In this document: one piece after another, positions 50,966-59,553 of the stretch
Position numbering within the stretch: position 1 is the stretch's first letter
Layout of the letters: each line of letters begins with the position of its first letter
Source: Rhodobacter sp. NTK016B
GTDB taxonomy: Bacteria; Pseudomonadota; Alphaproteobacteria; Rhodobacterales; Rhodobacteraceae
Direction of reading: 5' to 3'
Assembly: GCF_017303295.1 (NCBI RefSeq)
Contig: NZ_JAFKOK010000011.1
Location: forward strand, 1 to 64,000
Length of the DNA: 64,000 nucleotides
Notes under the pieces: generated by a model
Seen by the model: the letters and a program-made list of their open reading frames with translations, nothing else
The model's database searches: none
Told to the model about the DNA's origin: nothing
Program-made: the position numbers and the translations under genes

Positions 50966-51793
50966 ATGGGCAACACGACGACCACGACGCTCGGCGATGC
51001 CGAGGTTTCCGTTCTGACCGACGGTGTTTCGACCTTCGGGCCCGAGATGTTTCCGGGAACCGAGGCCGCGCATATCGACGATGTGCTCAAGGCCAATCGG
51101 GAAACCGACATCCGCACGAATTTCAACGCAAACCTGATCCGCACCGGCGGCAAGATTGTACTGGTCGATGCTGGCGCGGGCTCGCTGTTCGGCCCGGCCT
51201 GCGGCCATCTGCCTGAAGCGCTGGCCGAGCTGGGCGTTACACCAGAGCAGATCGACATCCTCTATGCGACCCATCTGCATCCCGATCACATCGCTGGTGC
51301 AGTGACCGGCGACGGCAAGGCGGTGTTCGCCAATGCCGAGCTGGTCGTGCAGAAAGCCGATGCCGATTTCTGGCGCAACGAGATTCCCGGCGCCCCCGAG
51401 ATGATCCTGAACTGGCAGGCTTTGGCGCAGACGGTGCTCAAGGCCTATGGCGACCGGCTGCGCCTGATCGAGGGCGAGGCCGATATCGCCCCAGGCCTGC
51501 ATTCGTTGCCGCTGCCGGGTCATACGCCCGGCCATGCCGGTTATCGCCTGGCCTCGGGCAGGGACCAGCTGGTGCATGTCGGCGATATCGTCCACGCGCC
51601 CTATGTGCAGATCTCGGACCCCGAGATCGCGATCGTCTTCGACATCGACCCCGATACGGCCCGCGCGGCCCGCAAGCGGCTGCTGGACCAGCTGGCCGGT
51701 GACGGCGCGCTGATTACCGGCGGGCATCTGTTGGCGCCCGCCTTCTACCGGGTCGAGCGTAACGGACGCGGCTACCGGCTGGCGGACGGCTGA
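50966..51793 (+). CDS. MBL-fold metallo-hydrolase
   Basis: A 275-residue metallo-beta-lactamase-fold protein with the metal motif THLHPDHIAG (HxHxDH, about residues 105-110), later histidines in PGHTPGHAG and in ITGGHLL, and D in HVGDIVHAP. Members of this quorum-lactonase-like group hydrolyse lactones, esters or thioesters. The ATG at 50966 follows GGGAGG; a nearby ATG at 50961 is out of frame. It could open a lactone formed during ring cleavage. It is the fifth gene of the operon starting with the TAXI receptor. Confidence 0.92.
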   Translation: MGNTTTTTLGDAEVSVLTDGVSTFGPEMFPGTEAAHIDDVLKANRETDIRTNFNANLIRTGGKIVLVDAGAGSLFGPACGHLPEALAELGVTPEQIDILYATHLHPDHIAGAVTGDGKAVFANAELVVQKADADFWRNEIPGAPEMILNWQALAQTVLKAYGDRLRLIEGEADIAPGLHSLPLPGHTPGHAGYRLASGRDQLVHVGDIVHAPYVQISDPEIAIVFDIDPDTARAARKRLLDQLAGDGALITGGHLLAPAFYRVERNGRGYRLADG

Positions 51794-51803
51794 GGATGCC
51801 TTC

Positions 51804-53321
51804 GTGACGCCAGCCGAAACGTCCAAGCCGCCAGAGCAACGGGTCGGCCTGATCCTTGCCTGTGTCGCAACCGTGTTGCTGCTGGCCTCGCTGGGTCAGA
51901 CCAGCGTCTCGCCCGCCTTTCCCACCATTGCCGCCGAACTGGGCGGTCTGGACCGGATTTCATGGTTGGTGACGGCGTATCTGCTGGCCTCGACCATCAG
52001 CGCGCCGATCTGCGGCAAGCTGGGGGATCTGTTCGGGCGCAAGATCGTCATTCAGGGCGGGATCGTCATCTTCCTGTGCGGCTCGGTCGTGGCCGGGCTG
52101 GGCCAGACGCTGGAAATGGTGACGCTCGGTCGCGCGATTCAGGGGCTGGGCGGGGGCGGGCTCATCGTCACGGCGATGGCCGTCGTGGCCGATGTGCTGC
52201 CCGCGCGTCGGCGCGGGCGGGTGCAGGGGATGATGGGCGGCGTGTTCGGCGTCTCGACTGTCATTGGCCCGCTGATCGGCGGTTTTCTGGTCGAACAGCT
52301 CAGCTGGCACTGGATCTTCTTCTTCAATCTGCCGCTGGGGTTGGCCGTTCTGGTGATCCTGCAATTGATCCTGCGCCGCGCACCCTCGCGCGCCAGGCCG
52401 CCGGTGGATTACATGGGCGCCGCCCTGCTGGCCACGCTGCTCAGCTGCGGCGTGCTGATCGCCAATCTGGGCGGGCGTACGCTGGCGTGGGATTCGGGCG
52501 CGCTGCTGACGCTTGTGGTGCTGGGTCTGGCAGCGGTTGCGGGGTTCATCGCCACCGAGGCCCGCGCGCGTGAACCGATCCTGCCGCTGACGCTGTTTAC
52601 TAACAACAATTTCATGCTGCTGAACCTATGGGGCATGATCTCCGGCGCGGCGATGTTCGGCACCATCACCTTCATGCCGCTGTATCTGCAAGTGGTGCAG
52701 GGGGTCACGCCCACCGTGTCGGGCCTGTTCCTGTTGCCGATGATGGCCGGGATCATGGGCAGTTCGATGCTGGCGGGGCAGGTCATGGTGGCGACGGGGC
52801 GCTACAAGGTCCTGCCGATGATCGCCGCGGGCGTGCTGACGCTGGCGATGCTGCTGATGGCGAGGCTGGCCCCCGATACCCCGCTTTGGCAGATCGCGCT
52901 GTTCATGGCGGTGACCGGGCTGGGGATCGGCCCGGCGATGAGCGTGGGGGCCACGGCGGTGCAGAACGCGGTCGCCTCCTCGCTGTTGGGCGTGGCCACG
53001 GCCAGCGCCAACATGTTCCGGCTGATTGGCGGCAGTATCGGCACATCGGTCTTCGGGGCGATGTTCGCGTCGGGTCTTCAGATGCGGCTGGCCGGTGAAC
53101 AGGCGCGCGGAGAGATCGGCGATCTGCGGGCACTCGATGCCGCCACGGTAGCCGCCCTGCCGCCGGGCCCGCGCGACACCGTCCTGCAGGCGTTTTCGGA
53201 CGTGCTGCACCCGATCTTCCTGATCGCGGCGGCGCTGTCGGTCGTGGCGGCGCTGGCCTCGCTGGCGTTGAGGGAAGTGCCGCTGTCGACGATCCTGCCC
53301 AATCCGGCGCCCGAGGCCTAG
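51804..53321 (+). CDS. MFS transporter, DHA2 (EmrB/QacA, 14-segment) family
   Basis: A 505-residue exporter with about 14 membrane segments and the MFS loop motif GKLGDLFGRKIVIQGG after segment 2. The DHA2 motif C appears as MGGVFGVSTVIGPLIGGFLVEQ. The start is a GTG at 51804, right after the MBL gene, with GAGGA upstream. Exporters of this class remove toxic aromatics or pathway intermediates. The stop is one base away from the end of the convergent ubiX gene. Confidence 0.93.
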   Translation: MTPAETSKPPEQRVGLILACVATVLLLASLGQTSVSPAFPTIAAELGGLDRISWLVTAYLLASTISAPICGKLGDLFGRKIVIQGGIVIFLCGSVVAGLGQTLEMVTLGRAIQGLGGGGLIVTAMAVVADVLPARRRGRVQGMMGGVFGVSTVIGPLIGGFLVEQLSWHWIFFFNLPLGLAVLVILQLILRRAPSRARPPVDYMGAALLATLLSCGVLIANLGGRTLAWDSGALLTLVVLGLAAVAGFIATEARAREPILPLTLFTNNNFMLLNLWGMISGAAMFGTITFMPLYLQVVQGVTPTVSGLFLLPMMAGIMGSSMLAGQVMVATGRYKVLPMIAAGVLTLAMLLMARLAPDTPLWQIALFMAVTGLGIGPAMSVGATAVQNAVASSLLGVATASANMFRLIGGSIGTSVFGAMFASGLQMRLAGEQARGEIGDLRALDAATVAALPPGPRDTVLQAFSDVLHPIFLIAAALSVVAALASLALREVPLSTILPNPAPEA

Positions 53322-53322
53322 G

Positions 53323-53883
53323 TCATTCCTTCCAGCGGCTGACGGTCCCGGTATCCAGCCCGAACAGGTCCAGCGCGCGCCCGACGCTGTGGTCGATCAT
53401 CTCATCGAGTGTGCGGGGACGGGCGTAGAAAGCCGGGACCGGCGGCATGATGATGGCCCCCGCCTGCGTGGCCCGCGCCATCAGGTCGATATGCCCGGCA
53501 TGCAGCGGCGTCTCGCGCAGCATCAGCACCAGCTTGCGGCGTTCCTTCAGGCAGACATCGGCGGCGCGGACGATCAGTTGGTCGGCATAGCTGTTGGCGA
53601 TGCCGCTGAGCGTCTTGATCGAGCAGGGCGCGACCAGCATCCCGTCCGAGCGGAACGATCCCGACGAGACCGACGCGCCGATATCCTTGAACGCGTGGCT
53701 GTGATCGGCCAGCGCGCGGATTTCGTCGGCGCTCATGTCTGTTTCGTGCTGCGCCGTCACAAGGGCCGAGGGCGAGATGATGACATGCGTTTCAATCCCA
53801 CCCATCGCGCGCAGGATCTGCAGCGCGCGGATGCCGTAGATGGTGCCGGAAGCCCCTGAAATGCCGACGATAATGCGCTTCAT
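53323..53883 (-). CDS. ubiX: UbiX family flavin prenyltransferase
   Basis: A 186-residue flavoprotein of the UbiX/Pad1 family. It attaches a dimethylallyl group to reduced FMN, giving the prenyl-FMN cofactor of UbiD enzymes. Visible features: the FMN-binding VGISGASGTIYG at the N-terminus, the GSFRSDGMLVAPCSIKTLSGIANSYADQLI stretch, and the RRKLVLMLRETPLHAGHI segment ending the conserved core. Length is normal. It is 11 kb from the UbiD gene at 40763 and divergently transcribed from an oxidoreductase gene, with a perfect inverted repeat between them. Confidence 0.95.
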   Translation of the reverse strand: MKRIIVGISGASGTIYGIRALQILRAMGGIETHVIISPSALVTAQHETDMSADEIRALADHSHAFKDIGASVSSGSFRSDGMLVAPCSIKTLSGIANSYADQLIVRAADVCLKERRKLVLMLRETPLHAGHIDLMARATQAGAIIMPPVPAFYARPRTLDEMIDHSVGRALDLFGLDTGTVSRWKE

Positions 53884-53921
53884 TCGACCCGCCTTCCTGA
53901 GGAAGTGATTGGCAAGGATTG

Positions 53922-53940
53922 TATAACATGATTTGTTATA
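53922..53940. promoter_or_regulatory. Perfect operator-like inverted repeat between ubiX and an oxidoreductase gene
   Basis: TATAACA-TGATT-TGTTATA is a perfect 7-bp inverted repeat with a 5-base spacer, in an AT-rich patch of the 123-base divergent gap. It is the best candidate for a shared operator. The regulator is not identified. Confidence 0.65.
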
Positions 53941-54006
53941 GATGAATTGTTGTCGGGTCCAGCGTCACATGGCGCGGCCCGCTCCGGTCCCGAAGGGAGC
54001 TTTGGA

Positions 54007-54999
54007 ATGACCCGCACCTTTCCCGCCGTCGCCTTCAATCCGGCGATCGGCAAACTCGAGGATGTTACCGTTCCGATGACCGAACCGCAGGGCGAAGACC
54101 TGCTTGTCAGGGTCAGCGCCGTTTCGGTCAATCCCGTGGATCTGCGGCGCCGTCAGATGATCCCGAACGACGCGCCGCTTGTGCGGCTAGGCTATGACGC
54201 GGCCGGCGTGGTCGAGGCCGTCGGACCCGATGCCAGCGGCTTCAGGCCGGGCGACCGGGTGTTCTATGCGGGCGCGGCGAACCGGGACGGGGCGAATGGC
54301 GCTTATCATCTGGTCGATGCCCGGCTGGTTGGTCATGCCCCGAAAAGCCTGTCCGACGCCGATGCCGCCGCGATGCCGCTGACGGCCCTCACCGCCTGGG
54401 AATCGCTGTTCGAGCGGCTGGGTCATTCCGCAAGCTTCGACGGCTCCCAGCCCGGACGCCTTTTGGTCATCAACGGTGCGGGCGGGGTCGGATCGGTGGC
54501 GCTGCAACTGGCAAAGCTGGCCGGTCTTCACGCCACCGCCACAGCATCGCGTGCCCAGAGCGCCGATTGGTGCCGGGCGATGGGGGCGGCCGAGGTTGTG
54601 GATCACGCGGCGCTGGCTGAACTGCCGGATATGAGCTTCGACAGCATCCTGTGCGCCTATGATGCCGACGGGTATTTCGAAACGATGGCGCGGCTGATCG
54701 CGCCGCAGGGGATGATCTGCACGATCCTTGGTCTGCGCCAGCCGCAGAACCTGATGCCGCTGTTCCAGAAAAGCGCGGGGATCGTCTGGGAATACATGTT
54801 CACCCGCTCGACCCATGCGACCGCTGACCGCGGGCGTCAGGGCGAAATTCTGACGCAGGTGGCAGGCTTGATGGATAGTGGCGCGCTGAAGACCACCCGC
54901 AGTGTCACCATGAAGGGGCTCAATGCACAAAGCCTGCAAGAGGCGCATGACCGGCTCGCGCAAGAGCGGATGACCGGCAAGCTGGTTCTGACGCTGTGA
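54007..54999 (+). CDS. Quinone oxidoreductase-type (MDR) NAD(P)H dehydrogenase
   Basis: A 330-residue medium-chain dehydrogenase/reductase of the zinc-free quinone oxidoreductase type. Features: PVDLRRRQ, LGYDAAGVVEAVG and the nucleotide-binding INGAGGVGSVALQLAKLAG (about residues 155-175). No zinc-ligand cysteines are present. The ATG at 54007 follows GGGAG; an ATG at 53947 would begin just past the operator repeat. Substrates in this group are quinones or enones. It is divergent from ubiX and convergent with an SDR gene, 2 bases apart. Confidence 0.9.
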   Translation: MTRTFPAVAFNPAIGKLEDVTVPMTEPQGEDLLVRVSAVSVNPVDLRRRQMIPNDAPLVRLGYDAAGVVEAVGPDASGFRPGDRVFYAGAANRDGANGAYHLVDARLVGHAPKSLSDADAAAMPLTALTAWESLFERLGHSASFDGSQPGRLLVINGAGGVGSVALQLAKLAGLHATATASRAQSADWCRAMGAAEVVDHAALAELPDMSFDSILCAYDADGYFETMARLIAPQGMICTILGLRQPQNLMPLFQKSAGIVWEYMFTRSTHATADRGRQGEILTQVAGLMDSGALKTTRSVTMKGLNAQSLQEAHDRLAQERMTGKLVLTL

Positions 55000-55001
55000 G
55001 G

Positions 55002-55775
55002 TCAGATCGCCATGATCCCGCCATCCACCGGGATTGTGACGCCGGTCATATAGCTGCTCGCGGGCGAGGCCAGCAACAGCGCCACGCCCTTGATCTCGTC
55101 TGGATCGGCGATGCGGCGCATGGGTACGGTTTCGGCGAACATCGCCGCCACCTTTGGGTCGCGGATGCGCCCGCCCGCGATGTTCGTGCGGAACGGGCCG
55201 GGCGCGATGCCGTTGACCGTGACGCCATGCGTCGCCAGTTCCACCGCCGAGTGGCGCACCAGATTGACCACGGCCGCCTTGGTCGCGGCATAGGCATAGC
55301 CGACCATGCGCTCGGATTTCAGCCCGGCGACCGAGGCCGTCGCGATGATCCGCCCATAGCCGCGCGGTTTCATCACCCCGGCGGCGGCCTGAATCGTGGT
55401 AAATACGCTGGTCAGGTTCATGTGCATCACCTGATCCCATTGCCCGTCCTGCACTGCCGACAATTGTCCGCCTTCGGTCATGTGGCTGGGTCCGGCGGTG
55501 ATGCCCGCATTGGCGATGGCGATATCCAGCCGGTCATGGCGTCGGTCGATGTCAGTGATCGCCGCGCGAAGTGCCGAGCGGTCGGAAACATCCAGCAGCA
55601 GAACCTCTCCGCTGCCGGGCAGGGTCGCGTGCGCTTCGGCCAGGGTGTCGGGGTTGATATCGGCCAGCACGACATGCGCCCCGGCCTCGGCCAGAGCCTC
55701 GGCCATGGCCCGGCCAAGACCGCTGCCGGCTCCGGTAACCAAGGCGACCTGTCCGGTCAGGTTGAAAAGCTCCAT
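55002..55775 (-). CDS. Short-chain dehydrogenase/reductase (SDR)
   Basis: A 257-residue classical SDR: NAD(P)-binding TGAGSGLG (residues 14-21), NAG in ANAGITAG, catalytic tyrosine in GYAYAATKAAV and IPVDGG near the C-terminus. AAGGAGG precedes the ATG at 55775. It oxidises or reduces an alcohol; no specific substrate can be assigned. Its promoter holds an AAAGGTATGC element (55795-55804) shared with the divergent hydrolase and the GntR/gentisate promoter, so GntR control is likely. Confidence 0.92.
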   Translation of the reverse strand: MELFNLTGQVALVTGAGSGLGRAMAEALAEAGAHVVLADINPDTLAEAHATLPGSGEVLLLDVSDRSALRAAITDIDRRHDRLDIAIANAGITAGPSHMTEGGQLSAVQDGQWDQVMHMNLTSVFTTIQAAAGVMKPRGYGRIIATASVAGLKSERMVGYAYAATKAAVVNLVRHSAVELATHGVTVNGIAPGPFRTNIAGGRIRDPKVAAMFAETVPMRRIADPDEIKGVALLLASPASSYMTGVTIPVDGGIMAI

Positions 55776-55794
55776 CCGTGGCCTCCTTTTTCAC

Positions 55795-55928
55795 AAAGGT
55801 ATGCAATATGACGAGCCCGCGTGAGGCAAGAGTTTCTTCCGTATTTCATATATTAAAGAGCAATTTCGGCATTTAGGAGCGAGCTGCGCGCTGTCTTATT
55901 GACCGAAAGATATACCAAAGGTATACAA
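55795..55928. promoter_or_regulatory. Divergent promoter with two GntR-type sites and a shared 15-bp element
   Basis: The region between the SDR and the hydrolase genes contains AAAGGTATGCAA (55795-55806) and AAAGGTATACAA (55917-55928). The second is the right half of the inverted repeat ATATACC-AAA-GGTATAC. Left of it lies GACCGAAAGATATAC (55901-55915), which recurs inverted at 21896-21910. GTATAC-type sites are typical of FCD-class GntR regulators, and such a regulator is encoded at 56772. Confidence 0.65.
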
Positions 55929-55984
55929 AAATCGGGACAAGGAGAGTGACCTGCCATAGCGGACAGGCATAGGGGAGGGCGGCC

Positions 55985-56761
55985 ATGAGCCATCAGGAAA
56001 CGAGCGCAACCATCGCCGGGTGCCGGGTCAGGATCATGCGCAAGGGGGAGGGCGCCCCGCTGCTGTTTCTGCATGGAATCGCCGGGGCGGACGGCTGGAT
56101 GCCGTTTATGGAGACCTTGTCGCAAACCCATGACGTGATCGTCCCCGAGCATCCCGGGTTCGGTCAGTCTGACACGCCCGGCTGGCTCGATTCCGTGGGG
56201 GATCTGGCGTATTTCTATCTGGACCTGATCCGCGAGTTGCAGCTGGACGATGTCCATGTCGTCGGCACCTCGCTGGGCGGCTGGATCGCCGCCGAGATGG
56301 CGATCCGCGACCCCGGCGCGCTGAAATCGCTGACGCTGGTCGCTCCGGCGGGGATCCGGGTCAAGGGCGTGCCGCCCGGCGACATCTTCCTTTGGTCAGC
56401 CGAGGAAACCGCCCGCAACCTGTTCCACGATCAGGCCTTCGCGGCCTCGGTGCCGCTGCCCGCCGGGGATGCCGAGCTGCTCGCATCCTTCAAGAACCGC
56501 GAGACTGCCGCGCGGCTGGGCTGGAACCCGCGCCTGCACAATCCCGATCTGCCGAAATGGCTGCATCGCATCGCGGTGCCCACGCTGATCGTCTGGGGCG
56601 ACGACGACAAGGTCCTGCCGGTCGCCTATGCGCCGGCGTATCGCGACCTGATCCCCGGCGCCGCGCTGGAGGTCTTTCCGGCCTGCGGGCACCTGCCGCA
56701 TGTCGAGAAAGCCGCCGAGTTTGCCGAAACCACGCTGCGGTTCCTGCACAAAGCCGCTTGA
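55985..56761 (+). CDS. Alpha/beta hydrolase (C-C hydrolase-like)
   Basis: A 258-residue alpha/beta hydrolase: oxyanion region FLHGIAGADGW, nucleophile elbow GTSLGGW, acid in WGDDDKVLP and histidine in CGHLPHVE. Size and motifs fit meta-cleavage-product hydrolases and small esterases. AGGGGAGGGC precedes the ATG. It is convergent with the GntR gene (10 bases between ends) and divergent from an SDR; its promoter carries both the GntR-type site and the 15-bp element shared with the luciferase-like operon. Confidence 0.9.
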   Translation: MSHQETSATIAGCRVRIMRKGEGAPLLFLHGIAGADGWMPFMETLSQTHDVIVPEHPGFGQSDTPGWLDSVGDLAYFYLDLIRELQLDDVHVVGTSLGGWIAAEMAIRDPGALKSLTLVAPAGIRVKGVPPGDIFLWSAEETARNLFHDQAFAASVPLPAGDAELLASFKNRETAARLGWNPRLHNPDLPKWLHRIAVPTLIVWGDDDKVLPVAYAPAYRDLIPGAALEVFPACGHLPHVEKAAEFAETTLRFLHKAA

Positions 56762-56771
56762 TCCCGGTGTC

Positions 56772-57434
56772 TTAATCCCCGGAGTCAGGCAGATGCACGA
56801 TGGAAAACAGATGCCCCGCCATCGCCGCCTCGGCCCAGTCGGGGTTGCGCGCGCGCAGGGCGCCGATGATCTCGCGGTGCTGCACATGCGTGCGCCGCGT
56901 CCGGTCGTGGACGGGTTCGGAATAGGTGTTGAAGATCGACGCGGGCAGTTCCAGCGACGCGGCAAGGATGCGCTCAAGCCGAGGGCTGCCGGCGGCATGG
57001 GCGATCAGGGCGTGGAACTCGTTGTTGAGGCGGTCGAACTCGGCCAGATGCTTGTGCCAGCCCAGATCGCTGAAGGCGGTTTCCATCTGGTCCTCGATCG
57101 CTTCGAGCTGGGCGATCTCGTCAGGGCTGATACGCCGGGCAGCGCGGCGCGCGCCATGCCCTTCCAGCTTGGCACGCAGGCGGAACACCTCGGCGACATC
57201 GGGGCCGTCGAAACTGGCGACCCGGCCGCGCCGATAGCGTTCCAGAAGCACCAGCCCTTCGTTGTTCAGGCGGCTCAGGGCCTCGCGCACGGGGGTGCGG
57301 CTGACGCCGATACGCTCGGCAAGCCGGGCCTCGCGCAGCTCTTCACCGGGCTGCAATTCGCCGGTGATGATGGCGTGGCGGACATGGCGATAGGCGGTTT
57401 CCACCGCGCCGTTTCCGTCCGTCGGGTCGCTCAC
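56772..57434 (-). CDS. GntR family regulator, FCD class
   Basis: A 220-residue regulator: N-terminal winged helix (residues 10-75, REARLAERIGVSRTPVREALSRL is the GntR signature) and a C-terminal helical FCD ligand domain with metal-site residues in FHALIAHAAGSPRLE and the terminal HREIIGAL/AGHLF histidines. FCD regulators sense small carboxylates and bind GTATAC-type palindromes. Three AAAGGTATRC sites flank this gene (55795, 55917, 57556), including one between its own start and the gentisate dioxygenase gene, so it probably controls itself, the SDR/hydrolase pair and the dioxygenase operon. Confidence 0.93.
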   Translation of the reverse strand: MSDPTDGNGAVETAYRHVRHAIITGELQPGEELREARLAERIGVSRTPVREALSRLNNEGLVLLERYRRGRVASFDGPDVAEVFRLRAKLEGHGARRAARRISPDEIAQLEAIEDQMETAFSDLGWHKHLAEFDRLNNEFHALIAHAAGSPRLERILAASLELPASIFNTYSEPVHDRTRRTHVQHREIIGALRARNPDWAEAAMAGHLFSIVHLPDSGD

Positions 57435-57554
57435 AGGACTATCCTAAACCAAGGGGCCAGCACGCGCCGGGCCGGTGAAAGCTGGCAGGTTGCATACGAC
57501 AAGACAAGCCCGCGGCGCCAGCCCCCTTGTTCTGAGCGGGGTTGCGGCCGCAAC

Positions 57555-57565
57555 GGTATACCTTT
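57555..57565. promoter_or_regulatory. GntR operator between gntR and the gentisate dioxygenase operon
   Basis: GGTATACC (57555-57562) is a perfect palindrome. Read on the minus strand, 57565-57556 gives AAAGGTATAC, the same 10-mer as at 55917-55926. It lies 121 bases from the gntR start and 85-95 bases before the dioxygenase start. Confidence 0.7.
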
Positions 57566-57649
57566 GCGTGGGGCGGGCTTGCCCTTCAAGATACCGGCCC
57601 CGCAAGCCCGCAGAGCGATCCCCTTTCCCGACACGGCAGGAGCCATGCC

Positions 57650-58687
57650 ATGACCTCGACCGATGCCGAACGGCAGGATTTCTACGACCGACTGGGGGCG
57701 CAGGATATGGCGCCGCTCTGGGCGGTGTTGAAGGGGCTTCTGCCCTCGGAACCCCGGTCGAAAGCGGCGCCTCATCACTGGCGCTACGGCGATGTTCGTC
57801 CGCTGTTGCTGGAATCCGGCGACCTGCTGACCGCCGAGGAAGCCGAGCGCCGCGTTCTGGTGCTGGAAAACCCGGCGCTGAAGGGCCTGTCGCGCGCCAC
57901 GGCGACGATGTATGCCGGAATTCAGCTGATCCTGCCCGGCGAAACGGCGCCAGCCCATCGCCATTCCCCCTCGGCCCTGCGGTTCATGCTGGAAGGCGAG
58001 GGTGCGATCACGGCGGTCGGGGGTGAGCGCACCACAATGCGGCGCGGGGATTTCGTCATCACCCCGTCCTGGGCCTGGCATGACCATGGCGCCGAGGGCA
58101 GCGATCCCTGCGCCTGGCTGGACGGGTTGGACCTGCCGCTGGTGCAGTTTCTGGAAGCCGGGTTCAACGAACATTACAATGACAAGAATCAGGCGATCAC
58201 CCGGCCCGAGGGGGATTCGATGGCCCGTTACGGCGCCAATATGGTGCCGATGCGTCCGCAAAGCCCCTATGGCCTGACCACGCCGATCTTCAATTATCCC
58301 TACACGCAGACCCGTGCCGCGCTGGTGGCCGCCGCTGCCGGGGCTGCCCCCGATCCGCACGAGGCGGTGTCGCTGCGCTATGCCAACCCGCTTGATGGCG
58401 GCTGGGCGATGCCGACGATGTCGGCCTGGATGATGCATCTGCCCGCCGGGTTCGAGACGGCTCCGATCCGCTCGACCGATGCGCTGGTGATGTGTCTGGC
58501 CGAAGGGCGGCTGACAGCGGGGATCGGCGAGCAGAGCTTTGCCCTGGAGGAACGCGATGTCGCCGTTGCGCCGGGCTGGACATGGCGCCGCTTCCGGGCC
58601 GAGACGGACAGCTTCCTGTTCTGTTTCTCGGACCGGGTGGTGCACGAGAAACTCGGCCTCTGGCGCGAAGAGCGTGGCGCGGCCTGA
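57650..58687 (+). CDS. Gentisate 1,2-dioxygenase-like bicupin
   Basis: A 345-residue double cupin. The iron ligands of gentisate dioxygenase are all present in the first cupin: H103 and H105 in PAHRHSPSALRF and H144 in WAWHDHG, positions very close to the E. coli enzyme. The second cupin (about residues 235-330) is degenerate, as in the family. The enzyme opens gentisate between the carboxylate and the proximal OH, giving maleylpyruvate. 1-Hydroxy-2-naphthoate or salicylate dioxygenase is an alternative within the same family. CAGGAG precedes the ATG at 57650. It leads an operon with a fumarylacetoacetase-family hydrolase and ribB. Confidence 0.93.
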   Translation: MTSTDAERQDFYDRLGAQDMAPLWAVLKGLLPSEPRSKAAPHHWRYGDVRPLLLESGDLLTAEEAERRVLVLENPALKGLSRATATMYAGIQLILPGETAPAHRHSPSALRFMLEGEGAITAVGGERTTMRRGDFVITPSWAWHDHGAEGSDPCAWLDGLDLPLVQFLEAGFNEHYNDKNQAITRPEGDSMARYGANMVPMRPQSPYGLTTPIFNYPYTQTRAALVAAAAGAAPDPHEAVSLRYANPLDGGWAMPTMSAWMMHLPAGFETAPIRSTDALVMCLAEGRLTAGIGEQSFALEERDVAVAPGWTWRRFRAETDSFLFCFSDRVVHEKLGLWREERGAA

Positions 58688-58701
58688 CGAAGGGAAAGAC
58701 G

Positions 58702-59553
58702 ATGCGTTTCTGCAGATTTGACGACAACCGCCTTGGTGTGGTGAAGGACGGCCATGTCCATGATGTGACCGAGGTTCTGGACGGCCTGCCGCCGGTGTCA
58801 TGGCCGCTGCCGCACGGCGATCACTTCTTCAACCATTTCCATAGCTTGCGCCCAAAGATGGAGGCCGCTGCCGCAAGCGCGCCGGGTGTGCCGGTGGACC
58901 GCGTGCGTTTGCTTTCGCCGGTGGCCAATCCCGGCAAGATCGTCGCCGCGCCGGTGAACTACGCGCTACATCTCGACGAATCCCGCGCCGATACGCAGAT
59001 CAATTTCGGCACGGCGGTGAAGACCATCCACGAATACGGCGTGTTCCTGAAAGCGCCCTCGTCCATGATCGGTGCCGGTGACGCGGTGGTGGTGGACTGG
59101 GACGACCGGCGCACAGATCACGAGATCGAACTGGCGCTGGTGATCGGCAAACAAGGCTTCCGCATCGCCGAGGACGACGCGCTGGATCATGTGGCGGGGT
59201 ATATGATCGGCCTCGACATGACGATCCGCGGAACCGAGGACCGGTCCTATCGCAAGTCGCTGGATACCTTCACCGTGCTGGGCCCGCATATCGTGACCGC
59301 CGATGAACTCGGCGATCCCGGTGCGCTGGATTTCGAAATCAAGGTCAATGGCGAGACACGGCAGAAATCGAATACCGAATTGCTGATCCTCAACGTGGCT
59401 CAGCTGATCGCCTATGCTTCGAAGGCCTACACGCTGTATCCCGGCGACGTCATCATGACCGGCACGCCCGAGGGCGTGGCGCCAGTGAAGGCGGGGGACG
59501 TGATGCACGCATGGATCGACCGGGTCGGAGAGATGACGGTGCGGGTCGCATGA
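58702..59553 (+). CDS. Fumarylacetoacetate hydrolase family protein (fumarylpyruvate/maleylpyruvate hydrolase-like)
   Basis: A 283-residue FAH-fold hydrolase. Metal-site residues lie in the HEIELALVIGKQG and GYMIGLDMTIRGTE segments, and the C-terminal GDVIMTGTPEGVAPVKAGD is characteristic. Next to a gentisate dioxygenase the expected job is cleavage of fumarylpyruvate, or of maleylpyruvate directly since no maleylpyruvate isomerase gene is nearby, to pyruvate and a C4 acid. AAGGGAAAG precedes the ATG. It is 14 bases after the dioxygenase gene and overlaps ribB by ATGA. Confidence 0.94.
   Translation: MRFCRFDDNRLGVVKDGHVHDVTEVLDGLPPVSWPLPHGDHFFNHFHSLRPKMEAAAASAPGVPVDRVRLLSPVANPGKIVAAPVNYALHLDESRADTQINFGTAVKTIHEYGVFLKAPSSMIGAGDAVVVDWDDRRTDHEIELALVIGKQGFRIAEDDALDHVAGYMIGLDMTIRGTEDRSYRKSLDTFTVLGPHIVTADELGDPGALDFEIKVNGETRQKSNTELLILNVAQLIAYASKAYTLYPGDVIMTGTPEGVAPVKAGDVMHAWIDRVGEMTVRVA

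Noticed and set aside
57650-58687. Homogentisate or extradiol dioxygenase
   Set aside because: Bicupin layout and H103/H105/H144 positions match gentisate dioxygenase; homogentisate dioxygenase is larger with a different motif set.
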